A stretch of 64,000 bases of DNA from Desulfobulbus sp. Tol-SR (GTDB lineage: Bacteria; Desulfobacterota; Desulfobulbia; Desulfobulbales; Desulfocapsaceae), in assembly GCA_000769715.1 (NCBI GenBank), contig JROS01000028.1, positions 62,001 to 126,000 of the forward strand. Direction: 5' to 3'. The notes below the pieces were generated by a model. The model saw nothing but the letters and a program-made list of their open reading frames with translations. It did no database searches and was not told where the DNA came from. Made by a program: the position numbers and the translations under genes. Below, piece after piece: positions 25,203 through 35,339 of the stretch; positions within the stretch are counted from its first letter, which is position 1, and every line of letters begins with the position of its first letter.

Positions 25203-27623
25203 TCAGTGGAAACAGATCCTCATGACATCCTTGAAGGTCGCGACATAATGGGGGGTGATCCCTTCCCGGATATGTTCCGGCAGCAGATCGAAGTCCTCCT
25301 TGTTCTCCTTCGGCAGCAGGACCTGGGCGATCTTGGCGCGGGTCGCGGCGATGATCTTTTCCTTGACCCCGCCGATCGGCATGACCAGGCCGCTCAGGGT
25401 CAATTCGCCGGTCATTGCGGTGCTGGCCGGCATCGTCTTGCCGACGGCGAGCGAGTAGAGGGAGCAGGCCATGGTGATGCCGGCCGAGGGGCCATCCTTC
25501 GGCGTGGCTCCGGCCGGGACATGGAGATGGATGAAGTTCTTGGCGAAAAATTCCGTCGCCGCCTTGTCGTCCTGCAGCAGTGACCGGACATAGCTGTAGG
25601 CGATCTCCGACGATTCGACCATGACCTGGCCCAGCTGGCCGGTCTGCTTGAAACCGGCCTGGCCGGTCGGCACCGGTATCGACTCGATGTGGAGGGTGGC
25701 CCCGCCCATACTGGTGTAGGCCAGCCCCGTCACCACGCCGACCCGCGGCTTCTTGTAGGCGTGATCCTCGGTGAAGACCTTCTTGCCGAGGAGCTCGGAC
25801 AGGTCGTCCTTGCTGACCCGCATGGTCTTCTGCGGATCCTTGACGATCTCCTTGATCGCCTTGCGCATGATCTTCTTGATGCAGTTCTCCAACCCGCGCA
25901 CCCCGGCCTCTCTGGCGTAGCTGTCGACGATGGCGGTCAGCACCGCTTTGGGGAAGACGACCTGGTCCTTGGTCAGGCCATGCAGCCTCAGCTGTTTGGG
26001 GATCAGGTGGCGCCGGGCGATCTCGACCTTTTCCGCCATGATGTAGCCGGGCAGGCGGATCACCTCCATCCGGTCGATGAGCGGGCCGGGGATGGTTTCC
26101 ATCTGGTTGGCCGTACAGATGAACAGGACCTTGGACAGATCGAAGCGGACATCGAGATAGTGGTCGAGGAAGTCCTTGTTCTGCTCCGGGTCGAGGACCT
26201 CGAGCAGGGCCGAGGCCGGGTCGCCCTGGAAACTGGCGCCGATCTTGTCGACCTCGTCGAGCATGATCAGCGGGTTGGCGGTCTTGCAGGTCTTGATCGC
26301 CTGGAGGAACTTGCCCGGCATCGCGCCGATGTAGGTCCGGCGGTGGCCCTTGATTTCAGCCTCGTCCCGCATCCCGCCGAGGGAAAAGCGGTAGAACTCG
26401 CGGCCCAGACTCCTGGCGATGGACTGCCCGATCGAGGTCTTGCCGACGCCAGGGGGGCCGACGAGGAGGATGATCGATCCCGAGATGTCCCCCTTGATGA
26501 TGCCGACCGAGATCAGTTCGAGGATCCGGTCCTTGACATCCTCGAGGCCATAGTGATCATTGTTGAGAATTGCCGCGGCCTTGTCGATATCGTAGTTATC
26601 CTCGGTGTAGACCCCCCAGGGCAGGACGGTGAGCCAGTCGAGATACGCCCGGCTGACGTTGAATTCGGCCGAGGACGGGCCAAGCAGGCGCAATTTCTCC
26701 AGCTCCTCCTGAATCCGGTCCCCGGCCTCATCGCTGAGCACCAGTTTCTTCAGCCGCTGCTGGAACTTGTCGATCTCGCTCTCGCTCTCGTCCTTGGCCA
26801 GCCCGAGCTCCTTCTTGATTTCCTGGAGCTGCTGCTTGAGGAAAAACTCACGCTGCTGCTTGGACAGCTGGTCTTCGATCCGCTTGGAGATCTGGGCCTT
26901 CAGCTTGGTGATCTCCAGTTCCTTTTTCAGCAGGACCAGGGCCGCCTCGATCCGCACCCGGACCTCGCGGGTCTCGAGAATTTCCTGGATCTCGGTGCCG
27001 GAGGAGGTGGTCATCGATGCCGAAAAATCGGCCAGAGCGCTGGGATCGCTGAGGTTGATCCGCTCGATCAGCAGGGACAGGCCTTCCTTGAACAGAGGAT
27101 TGAGATTGACCAGCTCCTTGATGCAATCGATGATCGCCACAGCATACGCCTTGATCTCCTCGGTATTTTCGGGCTTGCCGTCGAGCCAGTACTGCACTTC
27201 GGCCCGGAATACCCCTTTGATCCGTTCCAGCTCGACGACATCGAATCGTTCCAGGGCCTGGACCAGCAGCTGCATCGGCGCCCCCGGTTTGGCCACCGAT
27301 ACCTGCAGGACCCTGACGACGACTCCCACCTTGAAGAAATCATCGATGGTCTGCGGCATGCGGGGCAGGGAATCCTCGGAGGGATGGGAGAGGACAAGAC
27401 CGAGGTAGAGCGGCGCGCTCTTGTCCTCGATATCCATCAGGGCCTGCTGGAGGGCCTGATCCTCGATGATGATCGGTCCCATCATCTTCGGAAACATCGG
27501 CCGATCATGGAGCGGGATGATCAGCAGACGCTCAGGGAGTTTGTCCTCGGCAACGATCAGAGATTTGCCGTCATTGTCGACATCATCCATTTCAGGGGTC
27601 AATACGGTCGGTTGTTCTGCCAT
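25203..27623 (-). CDS. lon: ATP-dependent protease La (LonA)
   Basis: The 806-residue serine protease has an N-terminal LON substrate-binding domain (about residues 30-225) and a coiled-coil linker rich in Glu/Lys. The AAA+ module carries Walker [10 protein letters not shown] and Walker [14 protein letters not shown]-terminal S16 domain has the catalytic Ser in [11 protein letters not shown] and Lys in [19 protein letters not shown] precedes the ATG. It degrades damaged and regulatory proteins in the cytoplasm. A promoter-like pair lies on the minus strand at 27750-27778. Confidence 0.97.
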   Translation of the reverse strand: MAEQPTVLTPEMDDVDNDGKSLIVAEDKLPERLLIIPLHDRPMFPKMMGPIIIEDQALQQALMDIEDKSAPLYLGLVLSHPSEDSLPRMPQTIDDFFKVGVVVRVLQVSVAKPGAPMQLLVQALERFDVVELERIKGVFRAEVQYWLDGKPENTEEIKAYAVAIIDCIKELVNLNPLFKEGLSLLIERINLSDPSALADFSASMTTSSGTEIQEILETREVRVRIEAALVLLKKELEITKLKAQISKRIEDQLSKQQREFFLKQQLQEIKKELGLAKDESESEIDKFQQRLKKLVLSDEAGDRIQEELEKLRLLGPSSAEFNVSRAYLDWLTVLPWGVYTEDNYDIDKAAAILNNDHYGLEDVKDRILELISVGIIKGDISGSIILLVGPPGVGKTSIGQSIARSLGREFYRFSLGGMRDEAEIKGHRRTYIGAMPGKFLQAIKTCKTANPLIMLDEVDKIGASFQGDPASALLEVLDPEQNKDFLDHYLDVRFDLSKVLFICTANQMETIPGPLIDRMEVIRLPGYIMAEKVEIARRHLIPKQLRLHGLTKDQVVFPKAVLTAIVDSYAREAGVRGLENCIKKIMRKAIKEIVKDPQKTMRVSKDDLSELLGKKVFTEDHAYKKPRVGVVTGLAYTSMGGATLHIESIPVPTGQAGFKQTGQLGQVMVESSEIAYSYVRSLLQDDKAATEFFAKNFIHLHVPAGATPKDGPSAGITMACSLYSLAVGKTMPASTAMTGELTLSGLVMPIGGVKEKIIAATRAKIAQVLLPKENKEDFDLLPEHIREGITPHYVATFKDVMRICFH

Positions 27624-27749
27624 TTTTTCTCCTTTCGGCTTATGAGCGCCAGCAGCTGATTGCCATCATGCTGCCTGGTGCAGAAGAGGCCCCGACGTCT
27701 CGAGAAACGCGGGCATTCTCCCCTCATTCTTCAACAACACCTTTATTTT

Positions 27750-27778
27750 TAAGTACAATTGGCAAAATTCCTTGTCAA
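27750..27778 (-). promoter_or_regulatory. Probable lon promoter
   Basis: On the minus strand TTGACA (27773-27778) is followed after 17 bases by TACTTA (27750-27755). The -35 is perfect and the -10 is modest. The start codon of lon is about 120 bases downstream. Confidence 0.5.
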
Positions 27779-27911
27779 GGGAATATTCCGCAGCTCGCCA
27801 CAGGCACATGGACCACCGCCGCAATGTTCGGTGGTTACAGCCGCGTGTCAGGTTCCATTTTTTTACAATATTGTCGTAATATTTTTTATACAGTCTTGTC
27901 CAATACTGTTC

Positions 27912-27941
27912 TTGACCTTTTCAACCTGAATAAGGTAGCAT
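27912..27941 (+). promoter_or_regulatory. Probable livJ promoter
   Basis: TTGACC (27912-27917), an 18-base spacer and TAGCAT (27936-27941) form a plausible sigma-70 promoter starting near 27948. AT-rich palindromes just upstream (27865-27874 and 27890-27909) may bind a regulator. Confidence 0.5.
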
Positions 27942-28085
27942 CACTTCCGGTATGCAGCTGTGGTATCTTGGAAAACCTGTAATGCAGCACACCCTGTTTG
28001 GAAAGGCCGCGGGGAGTTTTTCCCCGCTCCCGAACCAATGGGTGAACCGAAACCGTCTGTTGATCCATTCAAAGAAGGAGGGAGT

Positions 28086-29288
28086 ATGTTCAAACACATG
28101 TCGAAAGCTTTTTCCCTGTTCGTCGCTGCCAGTATGACCGTGGCCGCCTGTGGCATGGCCTCGGCCGCCGACTCCAAGGCGATCAAGGTCGCCACCCAGT
28201 CTCCTCTCTCCGGCGACCAGTCGGTGGTCGGTGTCGATATGAAGCGAGGGGCGGAACTGGCCCTCGAACAGCTTGGCAAGCCACTTGCCGACATGGGATT
28301 CAAGGTCGAACTCGCCCCCTTCGACGACCAGGCCAACCCCGACACCGGTGTCGCCAATGCCAAGCGCATCGTCTCCGATCCGGCCATTCTGGCGATCATG
28401 GGCCATTACAACTCCGGCGTCCAGATCCCCTCTTCCGAAGTCTACCACACCTCCGGTCTCGCCAACGTCTCCCCGGCCAACACCAACCCCAAGGTCACCA
28501 CCCGCGGCTACATGGAAATCAACCGGATCGTCGGTCGTGACGACGTCCAGGGGGTGGTCGGCGCCGATTTCGCCCTCGGCCTGGGGACCAAGACGGTGTT
28601 CGTCCTCCACGACAAGACCGCCTACGGCCAGGGCATCGCCGAATTCTTCAAGAAACGGGCGGGCGAGATCGGGATGAAGGTCTTGGGCTTCGAAGGCACC
28701 GAAGAGAAGGCCAACTTCGACGCCCTGCTGTCACCGATCCTGGCCGGCAATCCCGACCTGGTCTACTTCGGCGGCATGTATTCCCAGGCCGCCGTCCTAT
28801 TCAAACAGGCCCGGGAACGCGGCTATGCCGGAACCTTTATGAGCGATGACGGCTTCGATTCCTCCGATGCCTCCAAGATCGCCGGGCAGACGCTGATCGA
28901 CGGCGGCGGCACCTACTACTCGACGGTCTCCGGTCCGGCGTCGGTTTATGCCGGCACCGCCAAGTTCATCACCGATTTCAAGGCCAAATACAATTCCGAT
29001 CCCCAGCCGTTCGCCGCCCAGGGCTATGACAGCATGGCCATCATCCTCAAGGCCATCGAAAATGCGGCCAAGGCCGGCGGCGGCGCCACCCCGAGCCGCG
29101 AGGCAGTCGCCGAGGCCGTTCGTGAATTGAAGGATTTCCCCGGGATTACCGGCACGTTCACCTTCAACCAGATCGGCGACCCGACCGTGGCCAAATACTT
29201 CGTCCTCAAGGTCAATTCCGCCGACCCGGCGAAGTGGAGCGACAACTCCATCGTCAAGACCCTCGATATCGCTCCTCCTCAGCAATAA
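28086..29288 (+). CDS. livJ: Branched-chain amino-acid ABC transporter substrate-binding protein
   Basis: This 400-residue type-I periplasmic binding protein has a signal peptide at the N-terminus. The AACG segment could be a lipobox, or cleavage could occur at ASA-AD. The core shows IKVATQSPLSGDQSVVGVDMKRGAELALEQL, MGHYNSGVQIPSSEVYHTSGLANVSPANTNP and FVLHDKTAYGQGIAEFFKK, all typical of LivJ/LivK. AAGGAGGG precedes ATG 28086. It heads a complete livJHMGF operon. A perfect 34-base palindrome follows its stop and probably stabilises this part of the mRNA. Confidence 0.95.
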   Translation: MFKHMSKAFSLFVAASMTVAACGMASAADSKAIKVATQSPLSGDQSVVGVDMKRGAELALEQLGKPLADMGFKVELAPFDDQANPDTGVANAKRIVSDPAILAIMGHYNSGVQIPSSEVYHTSGLANVSPANTNPKVTTRGYMEINRIVGRDDVQGVVGADFALGLGTKTVFVLHDKTAYGQGIAEFFKKRAGEIGMKVLGFEGTEEKANFDALLSPILAGNPDLVYFGGMYSQAAVLFKQARERGYAGTFMSDDGFDSSDASKIAGQTLIDGGGTYYSTVSGPASVYAGTAKFITDFKAKYNSDPQPFAAQGYDSMAIILKAIENAAKAGGGATPSREAVAEAVRELKDFPGITGTFTFNQIGDPTVAKYFVLKVNSADPAKWSDNSIVKTLDIAPPQQ

Positions 29289-29307
29289 GGCCTCCTGAGC
29301 ACGCTTT

Positions 29308-29341
29308 CTTCCGGTTCTTTTCCGCGGAAAAGAACCGGAAG
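29308..29341. repeat. Perfect 34-base palindrome between livJ and livH
   Basis: CTTCCGGTTCTTTTCCG (29308-29324) is followed directly by its exact reverse complement (29325-29341). In RNA it forms a very stable hairpin between the binding protein and permease genes. Such intercistronic hairpins protect or attenuate mRNA and give high binding-protein levels. There is no T run, so full termination is unlikely. Confidence 0.85.
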
Positions 29342-29361
29342 TTCTTCACCGGGGAGTCCCT

Positions 29362-30537
29362 ATGAACCGATTTTTACAGTCAATCAACGCCCGTGAGCTC
29401 ATCCGGCCGCTGGGTCAGATGGTGGTCTTTTCGCTGGGCAGCGCCGTCGTCCTGTCGAGCCTCGTCCTGGCCCTCGCCCTGGCCCTCGATCAGACCGCGG
29501 TCGGACTCGCCCTCCAGGACAAGTACAATGTGTCCCTGTATACCTATACCCTGGTCAACCTCCCCCAGGTGGTGATCGACGGTCTGACCATCGGCTTCGT
29601 CTACGCCGCGATCGCCCTCGGCTATACCATGGTGTACGGGGTGCTGGAGTTCATCAATTTCGCCCACAGCGAAATCTTCGCCGTCGGGGCCTTCGTCGGG
29701 GTCGAGATTCTCATCGCCCTCGACAACAGCGGTCTGTTGCGGAGCGCCTCCCTCGGGATGTCCTATGTCCTGCTGACCCTGGCCATCATCTCGGGGATGG
29801 TCGCGGCCGGGGCCCTGGCCGTGACGGTCGAACGCGTCGCCTATCGCCCCCTGCGCGGGGCATCGCGGCTGGTGCCGCTGATCTCGGCCATCGGCGTCTC
29901 ATTTCTGCTGCAGGATCTCATTCGCCTGGTGGAGGGGTTGACGACCGGTGACTTCAACCGGATATTCCCCTCCTTCGGCAACTTCGACCAGCGCCTCAAC
30001 TTCGGCAAGCTGGCCCTCGGAGAGACGACCATCAATCTCGGCATATCGATCAAGTCGATCATCGTCATCGTCGCGGCGATGCTGATGCTGATCGGACTCA
30101 ATTACCTGGTCAACGCCACCCGGATCGGCAAGGCCATCCGCGCCGTCGCCCAGGACCGGCCCACCGCCAGTCTGATGGGGATCAACGTCAACCGCATCAT
30201 CTCGATCACCTTTCTGGTCGGCGGTCTGCTCGGCGGCGCCGCCGGCGTCCTGTATGCCCTGAAGTTCACCCGAATCGACCCCTTCGTCGGCTTCTTCCCC
30301 GGACTGAAGGCCTTTGCCGCCGCCGTCCTGGGCGGCATCGGCAACCTCACCGGGGCCCTGCTCGGCGGCATCGTCCTCGGCATGCTCGAGACCTTCGCCG
30401 GCTCCTACATGGGCGTTTTCACCATGGGCGCCGCCGGCTCGGAATACAAGGACATCTTCGCCTTCAGCATCCTGATCCTCGTCCTGATCTTCCGGCCCCA
30501 GGGCCTGATGGGCGAAAACGTCGGCCAGAAGGCATAG
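29362..30537 (+). CDS. livH: Branched-chain amino-acid ABC permease LivH
   Basis: The 391-residue inner-membrane protein is longer than typical LivH (about 300). The extra residues form an N-terminal helix (about 20-45) and linker. The core starts at INGLTIGF-like VVIDGLTIGFVYAAIALGYTMVYGVLEFINFAHSEIFAVGAF, the LivH signature. GIGNLTGALLGGIVLGMLE near the C-terminus is the coupling region to the ATPases. GGGGAG precedes the ATG. With LivM it forms the transmembrane channel. Confidence 0.95.
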   Translation: MNRFLQSINARELIRPLGQMVVFSLGSAVVLSSLVLALALALDQTAVGLALQDKYNVSLYTYTLVNLPQVVIDGLTIGFVYAAIALGYTMVYGVLEFINFAHSEIFAVGAFVGVEILIALDNSGLLRSASLGMSYVLLTLAIISGMVAAGALAVTVERVAYRPLRGASRLVPLISAIGVSFLLQDLIRLVEGLTTGDFNRIFPSFGNFDQRLNFGKLALGETTINLGISIKSIIVIVAAMLMLIGLNYLVNATRIGKAIRAVAQDRPTASLMGINVNRIISITFLVGGLLGGAAGVLYALKFTRIDPFVGFFPGLKAFAAAVLGGIGNLTGALLGGIVLGMLETFAGSYMGVFTMGAAGSEYKDIFAFSILILVLIFRPQGLMGENVGQKA

Positions 30538-30550
30538 GAGGGAGCCCGCC

Positions 30551-31897
30551 ATGAAAACGACAGGTTTCAGGCAGTTCTTCGACCGCTTCAACCACGGCCT
30601 GTGGCCCTATGCCATCATCATCGGTCACACCCTGCTCGGCACCGCCCTGGTCTACTCCACACCGCGTTCGAGCCTCGCCTTCCTCGCCCTGGTCAGTTCG
30701 TTCTTCTCCCTCTACTACTTCAAGGCGGACACCCGGTTCAAGATCATCGCCGGCGTCCTGCTGGCCCTGGTGGTCATCCCGGTGGTCGGGGTCCGCAACA
30801 TCTTCTATCTCGAGGTCATCTTCCAGATCTGCGTCTTCGCCGCCCTGGCCCTCGGCCTGAATATCGTCGTCGGCTTCGCCGGGCTGCTCGATCTCGGGTA
30901 TGTCGCCTTTTATGCCGTCGGCGCCTACCTCTGGGCCTTCTTCGGCTCGCAGCAGTTCTACGTCCTCCACTTCGCCCCGGGAACGCAGCCGTCCAACCTG
31001 CCCTTCCTGCTGCCCGGTGACGCCTTCTATCTCTTCATGTTTCTGGCGATCATCGTCGCGGCGATCACCGGGATCCTGCTCGGCCTCCCGGTGCTGCGGC
31101 TGCGCGGCGACTACCTGGCCATCGTCACCCTCGGGTTCGGCGAGGTCATCCGCGTCCTGGCCAACAACCTCGACAAACCGCTGAACTTCACCAACGGGCC
31201 GCAGGGCATCACCCCGATCCAGCGCCCCACCATGCCCGAGCCCCTGGTCGACGGGTTCAACAACGTCTTCGGCAGCCTCATCGGCCATCGGGCCAGCACC
31301 GCCGACCTGTACAACGTGATGTTCTATTTTCTGGCCCTGGCGATGATCATCGTCATCATCTTCGTCACCAGAAGGGTCGATGACTCGAAGATCGGCCGGG
31401 CCTGGACCGCCGTCCGCGAGGACGAGACCGCCGCCATCGCCATGGGCATCCCGCTGGTGCGGATGAAGCTGGCGGCGTTTGCCATGGGGGCCTCCTTCGC
31501 CGGGGTCATGGGGGTCCTGCTCGCCGCCAGCCGCACCTTCATCAGCCCCGAGTCCTTCTCCTTCATGCAGTCGATCGGGGTGTTGACGATGGTGATCCTC
31601 GGCGGTTCGGGGAGCATCCCGGGGGCGATCCTCGGGGCCGCGACCGTGACGCTGCTGAACCTCCAGATCCTGCAGGGATTTTCGCTGTACCTGAGCGAAC
31701 TGCGGCAGAGCGACGCCGTCATCCCCCTGATCAATTTCGCCTGGCGCGACCTCTCCACCCAGCTCGATCCAGCCAAATACCAGCGCCTGCTCTTCGGCCT
31801 GATCCTGATCCTGATGATGATCTTCCGCCCGGGCGGGCTGATTCCGGCCAGGCGCAGAAAACGCAGGCTGGCCGCGGAAGAGACGGTGACCGAATAA
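30551..31897 (+). CDS. livM: Branched-chain amino-acid ABC permease LivM
   Basis: This 448-residue inner-membrane protein carries LGLNIVVGFAGLLDLGYVAFYAVGAYLWA and LRLRGDYLAIVTLGFGEVIRVLANN, the LivM hallmarks. The EAA-type loop is GRAWTAVREDETAAIAMGI. Extra N-terminal hydrophobic segments (residues 15-85) add length, as in LivH. GGAGGGAG precedes ATG 30551, 13 bases after livH. It ends with a basic cytoplasmic tail (RRRKRR). Confidence 0.95.
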   Translation: MKTTGFRQFFDRFNHGLWPYAIIIGHTLLGTALVYSTPRSSLAFLALVSSFFSLYYFKADTRFKIIAGVLLALVVIPVVGVRNIFYLEVIFQICVFAALALGLNIVVGFAGLLDLGYVAFYAVGAYLWAFFGSQQFYVLHFAPGTQPSNLPFLLPGDAFYLFMFLAIIVAAITGILLGLPVLRLRGDYLAIVTLGFGEVIRVLANNLDKPLNFTNGPQGITPIQRPTMPEPLVDGFNNVFGSLIGHRASTADLYNVMFYFLALAMIIVIIFVTRRVDDSKIGRAWTAVREDETAAIAMGIPLVRMKLAAFAMGASFAGVMGVLLAASRTFISPESFSFMQSIGVLTMVILGGSGSIPGAILGAATVTLLNLQILQGFSLYLSELRQSDAVIPLINFAWRDLSTQLDPAKYQRLLFGLILILMMIFRPGGLIPARRRKRRLAAEETVTE

Positions 31898-31912
31898 GAG
31901 GACGGGATTGCG

Positions 31913-33398
<1,486 letters not shown>

Positions 33399-33417
<19 letters not shown>

Positions 33418-35102
33418 GTGACCCTCTTCACATTCTCCCGCCCTTTTCCCTCCACGGCTTCAAACGGGGGCCTGAAGACTCGCAGATCCCGCAGCTCGCC
33501 GTTGCCCGAAACCCGAAACCGCATATAGCCGCTGCGCCCCTGTGAAGCGACCCCGTTGACGTAGACCACGCCACCCTCTTCCGCCGGATTGCGGATATCA
33601 TAGCCGAGCATCCGGGCGATCATTTTCCCCAGCTGGTAATGGGTGGCGGGCGGTTTCTGCCGCATTTCCCGCACATACCTGCCATCGCCGCCCCTGGCAT
33701 AGAACATGATCGGCACCACCGACGACACCAGGTCAAGCCGGTCATGGCCCCAGTGCCCGTTGTCCCCCAAATTTTCGCCGTGATCCGAGGTGAAAAAGAC
33801 ATAGAGCGGGCCGTCCGTCCTCTGTCGCAATTCCTGCAGCAGCTGCCGATACAGGTAGTCGGCATAGAGCACGGCGTTGTCGTAGGCGTTGATAGTCGAA
33901 TCCTCAAAGGAAAGTCCTTCAGTCGGAAAGCGCTGGAATGCGGGCCGGTGTTCGATGTTGGTCTGGTAGGGAAGATGGACATTGCGCTGGTGGACGACGA
34001 TGAAATTTTTGCCGCCGGACGGCACCTCCCGCACCAGTTCCAGCAGGCCTTCGTCCTTTTCCCGCTCGAACAGCTCCGGTCGCGTGTCGGCGGTAATCAT
34101 GACATCGATCGCGCCGAGGTTGACTCCATTGAGGCAATTGCTGTTCTGGGCGGAAAGATACCAGGTCCTGAACCCGTGTTGTTTCGCCAGCAGGAAGAGA
34201 TTGGAATCCTGGCGCCGGAGCCGGTTTTCGTCGAGCGGATGGTACTGCAGGGTATAGAACATCGGCAGTGCCGCCCGGGTGGCATTGGCGGCAGAGTACC
34301 CCTTGCGGTGGACAAAGTCGGGGTCACCGGTCAATTCCTCGAGAAACGGCGTCGTCTTTCGCCCATACCCATACAGGGACATATGGTTCGGCGTCAGGCT
34401 CTCCCCCATCACCAGGACCACCGTCATCGGAGATGTCGGAATTCCGGTCTCCCGGATCTGGTACTCCGGGAATTGATGCGCGACGGTCCTCCCGAACAGA
34501 CTCTCCGGCAGGAGCACGCCGAAGTAGAGGGAATAGGAGTTGAGCGTGTTGACGAGGGTTGGATTTTTGGCCGTCGGGAAAAAATTGACGATATCGTCAC
34601 GGTCGGTGTCGGTCTTGATCCGGACCAGTGGAAAAACGAGAAAGGCGATCACGAAGATCACAAACCAGCGGCTCTTGAAGGGAAAGGCCCATGTCCGGCG
34701 CAGAATCTCCAGACAGAGGAGGTAGGGCAGGAGCACGACAAGCGGCACATGCAGGAAATGGATGCTGTTGGCCACCGTTGACTCGGCGACATCCAGATAT
34801 TCGATCAGCATCAGCCCGATAGTGGAGGGAGTGATGTATTCATGGGTAAAAGCCAGGCTGGCGAACTGGGTCAGTTCAAGGAACGCCAGTCCGGTCAGAA
34901 CCGTAGCCGACAGGCGGAAACTGGGGCAGGCACAGAGGACGATGCCAAAGGCCCAGAACATCCACAGGTACTCCCCCCTGAACCAGGTCAGCGGGTTTTC
35001 GGCGAACATGTTGTACAGCAGGCCGGGCAAAAACAAAGTCAGCGCGACAACCAGGCCGAGGAGGATCTGCACCGCGCTCTTGCGAAGAAACGTCTTCATC
35101 AT
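33399..35102 (-). CDS. Sulfatase-fold membrane phosphoethanolamine transferase-like protein
   Basis: The 567-residue inner-membrane protein has five N-terminal hydrophobic segments (about residues 10-175), then a periplasmic alkaline-phosphatase-fold domain. Motifs include VLVMGESLTPNHMSLYGYGRKTTPFLEEL (metal ligand Glu and the Thr nucleophile region), FIVVHQRNVHLPY, and FFTSDHGENLGDNGHWGHDR (Asp-His metal pair). This matches the EptA/CptA/OpgE family, which moves phosphoethanolamine from phospholipid to lipid A, core or glucans. The acceptor cannot be assigned. The start at 35102 is one of two adjacent ATGs. The gene overlaps livF at the 3' end. Confidence 0.88.
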
Positions 35103-35339
35103 TCCATTCCCGTTTCCATATCGACGATAAAGGTCATTTGCATCTTCGTTTCAACATACCACATTTTCGAGTTTTTTTCCCGCCCCCGCTGTTTTCCCTG
35201 TTGTGCGTTCAAAATTTCAGTACACTGGACTACAGGAGGAAACAACGATCACGGCTCAACCCCGCCTCCAAGTGCCATATCGTTCGATCTCCTCCCGTGC
35301 ACCTGCAAACCTTCCAACCAACCTTCCGATGGAGTGGAT

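Larger units (their letters stand above)
27624..28085. other. Divergent control region between lon and the liv operon
   Basis: These 462 AT-richer bases hold the lon promoter, AT-rich palindromes (ACAATATTGT at 27865-27874; ACAGT/ACTGT at 27890-27909), the liv promoter and a leader of about 140 bases with a small hairpin (28009-28027: GCGGGGA, TCCCCGC). No small gene is convincing here. Confidence 0.6.

Noticed and set aside
25689-27659. Long open frame on the plus strand opposite lon (656 codons)
   Set aside because: It mirrors the Lon coding frame, is rich in Asp, Gly, Leu and Arg, and matches no family; an effect of high GC content.
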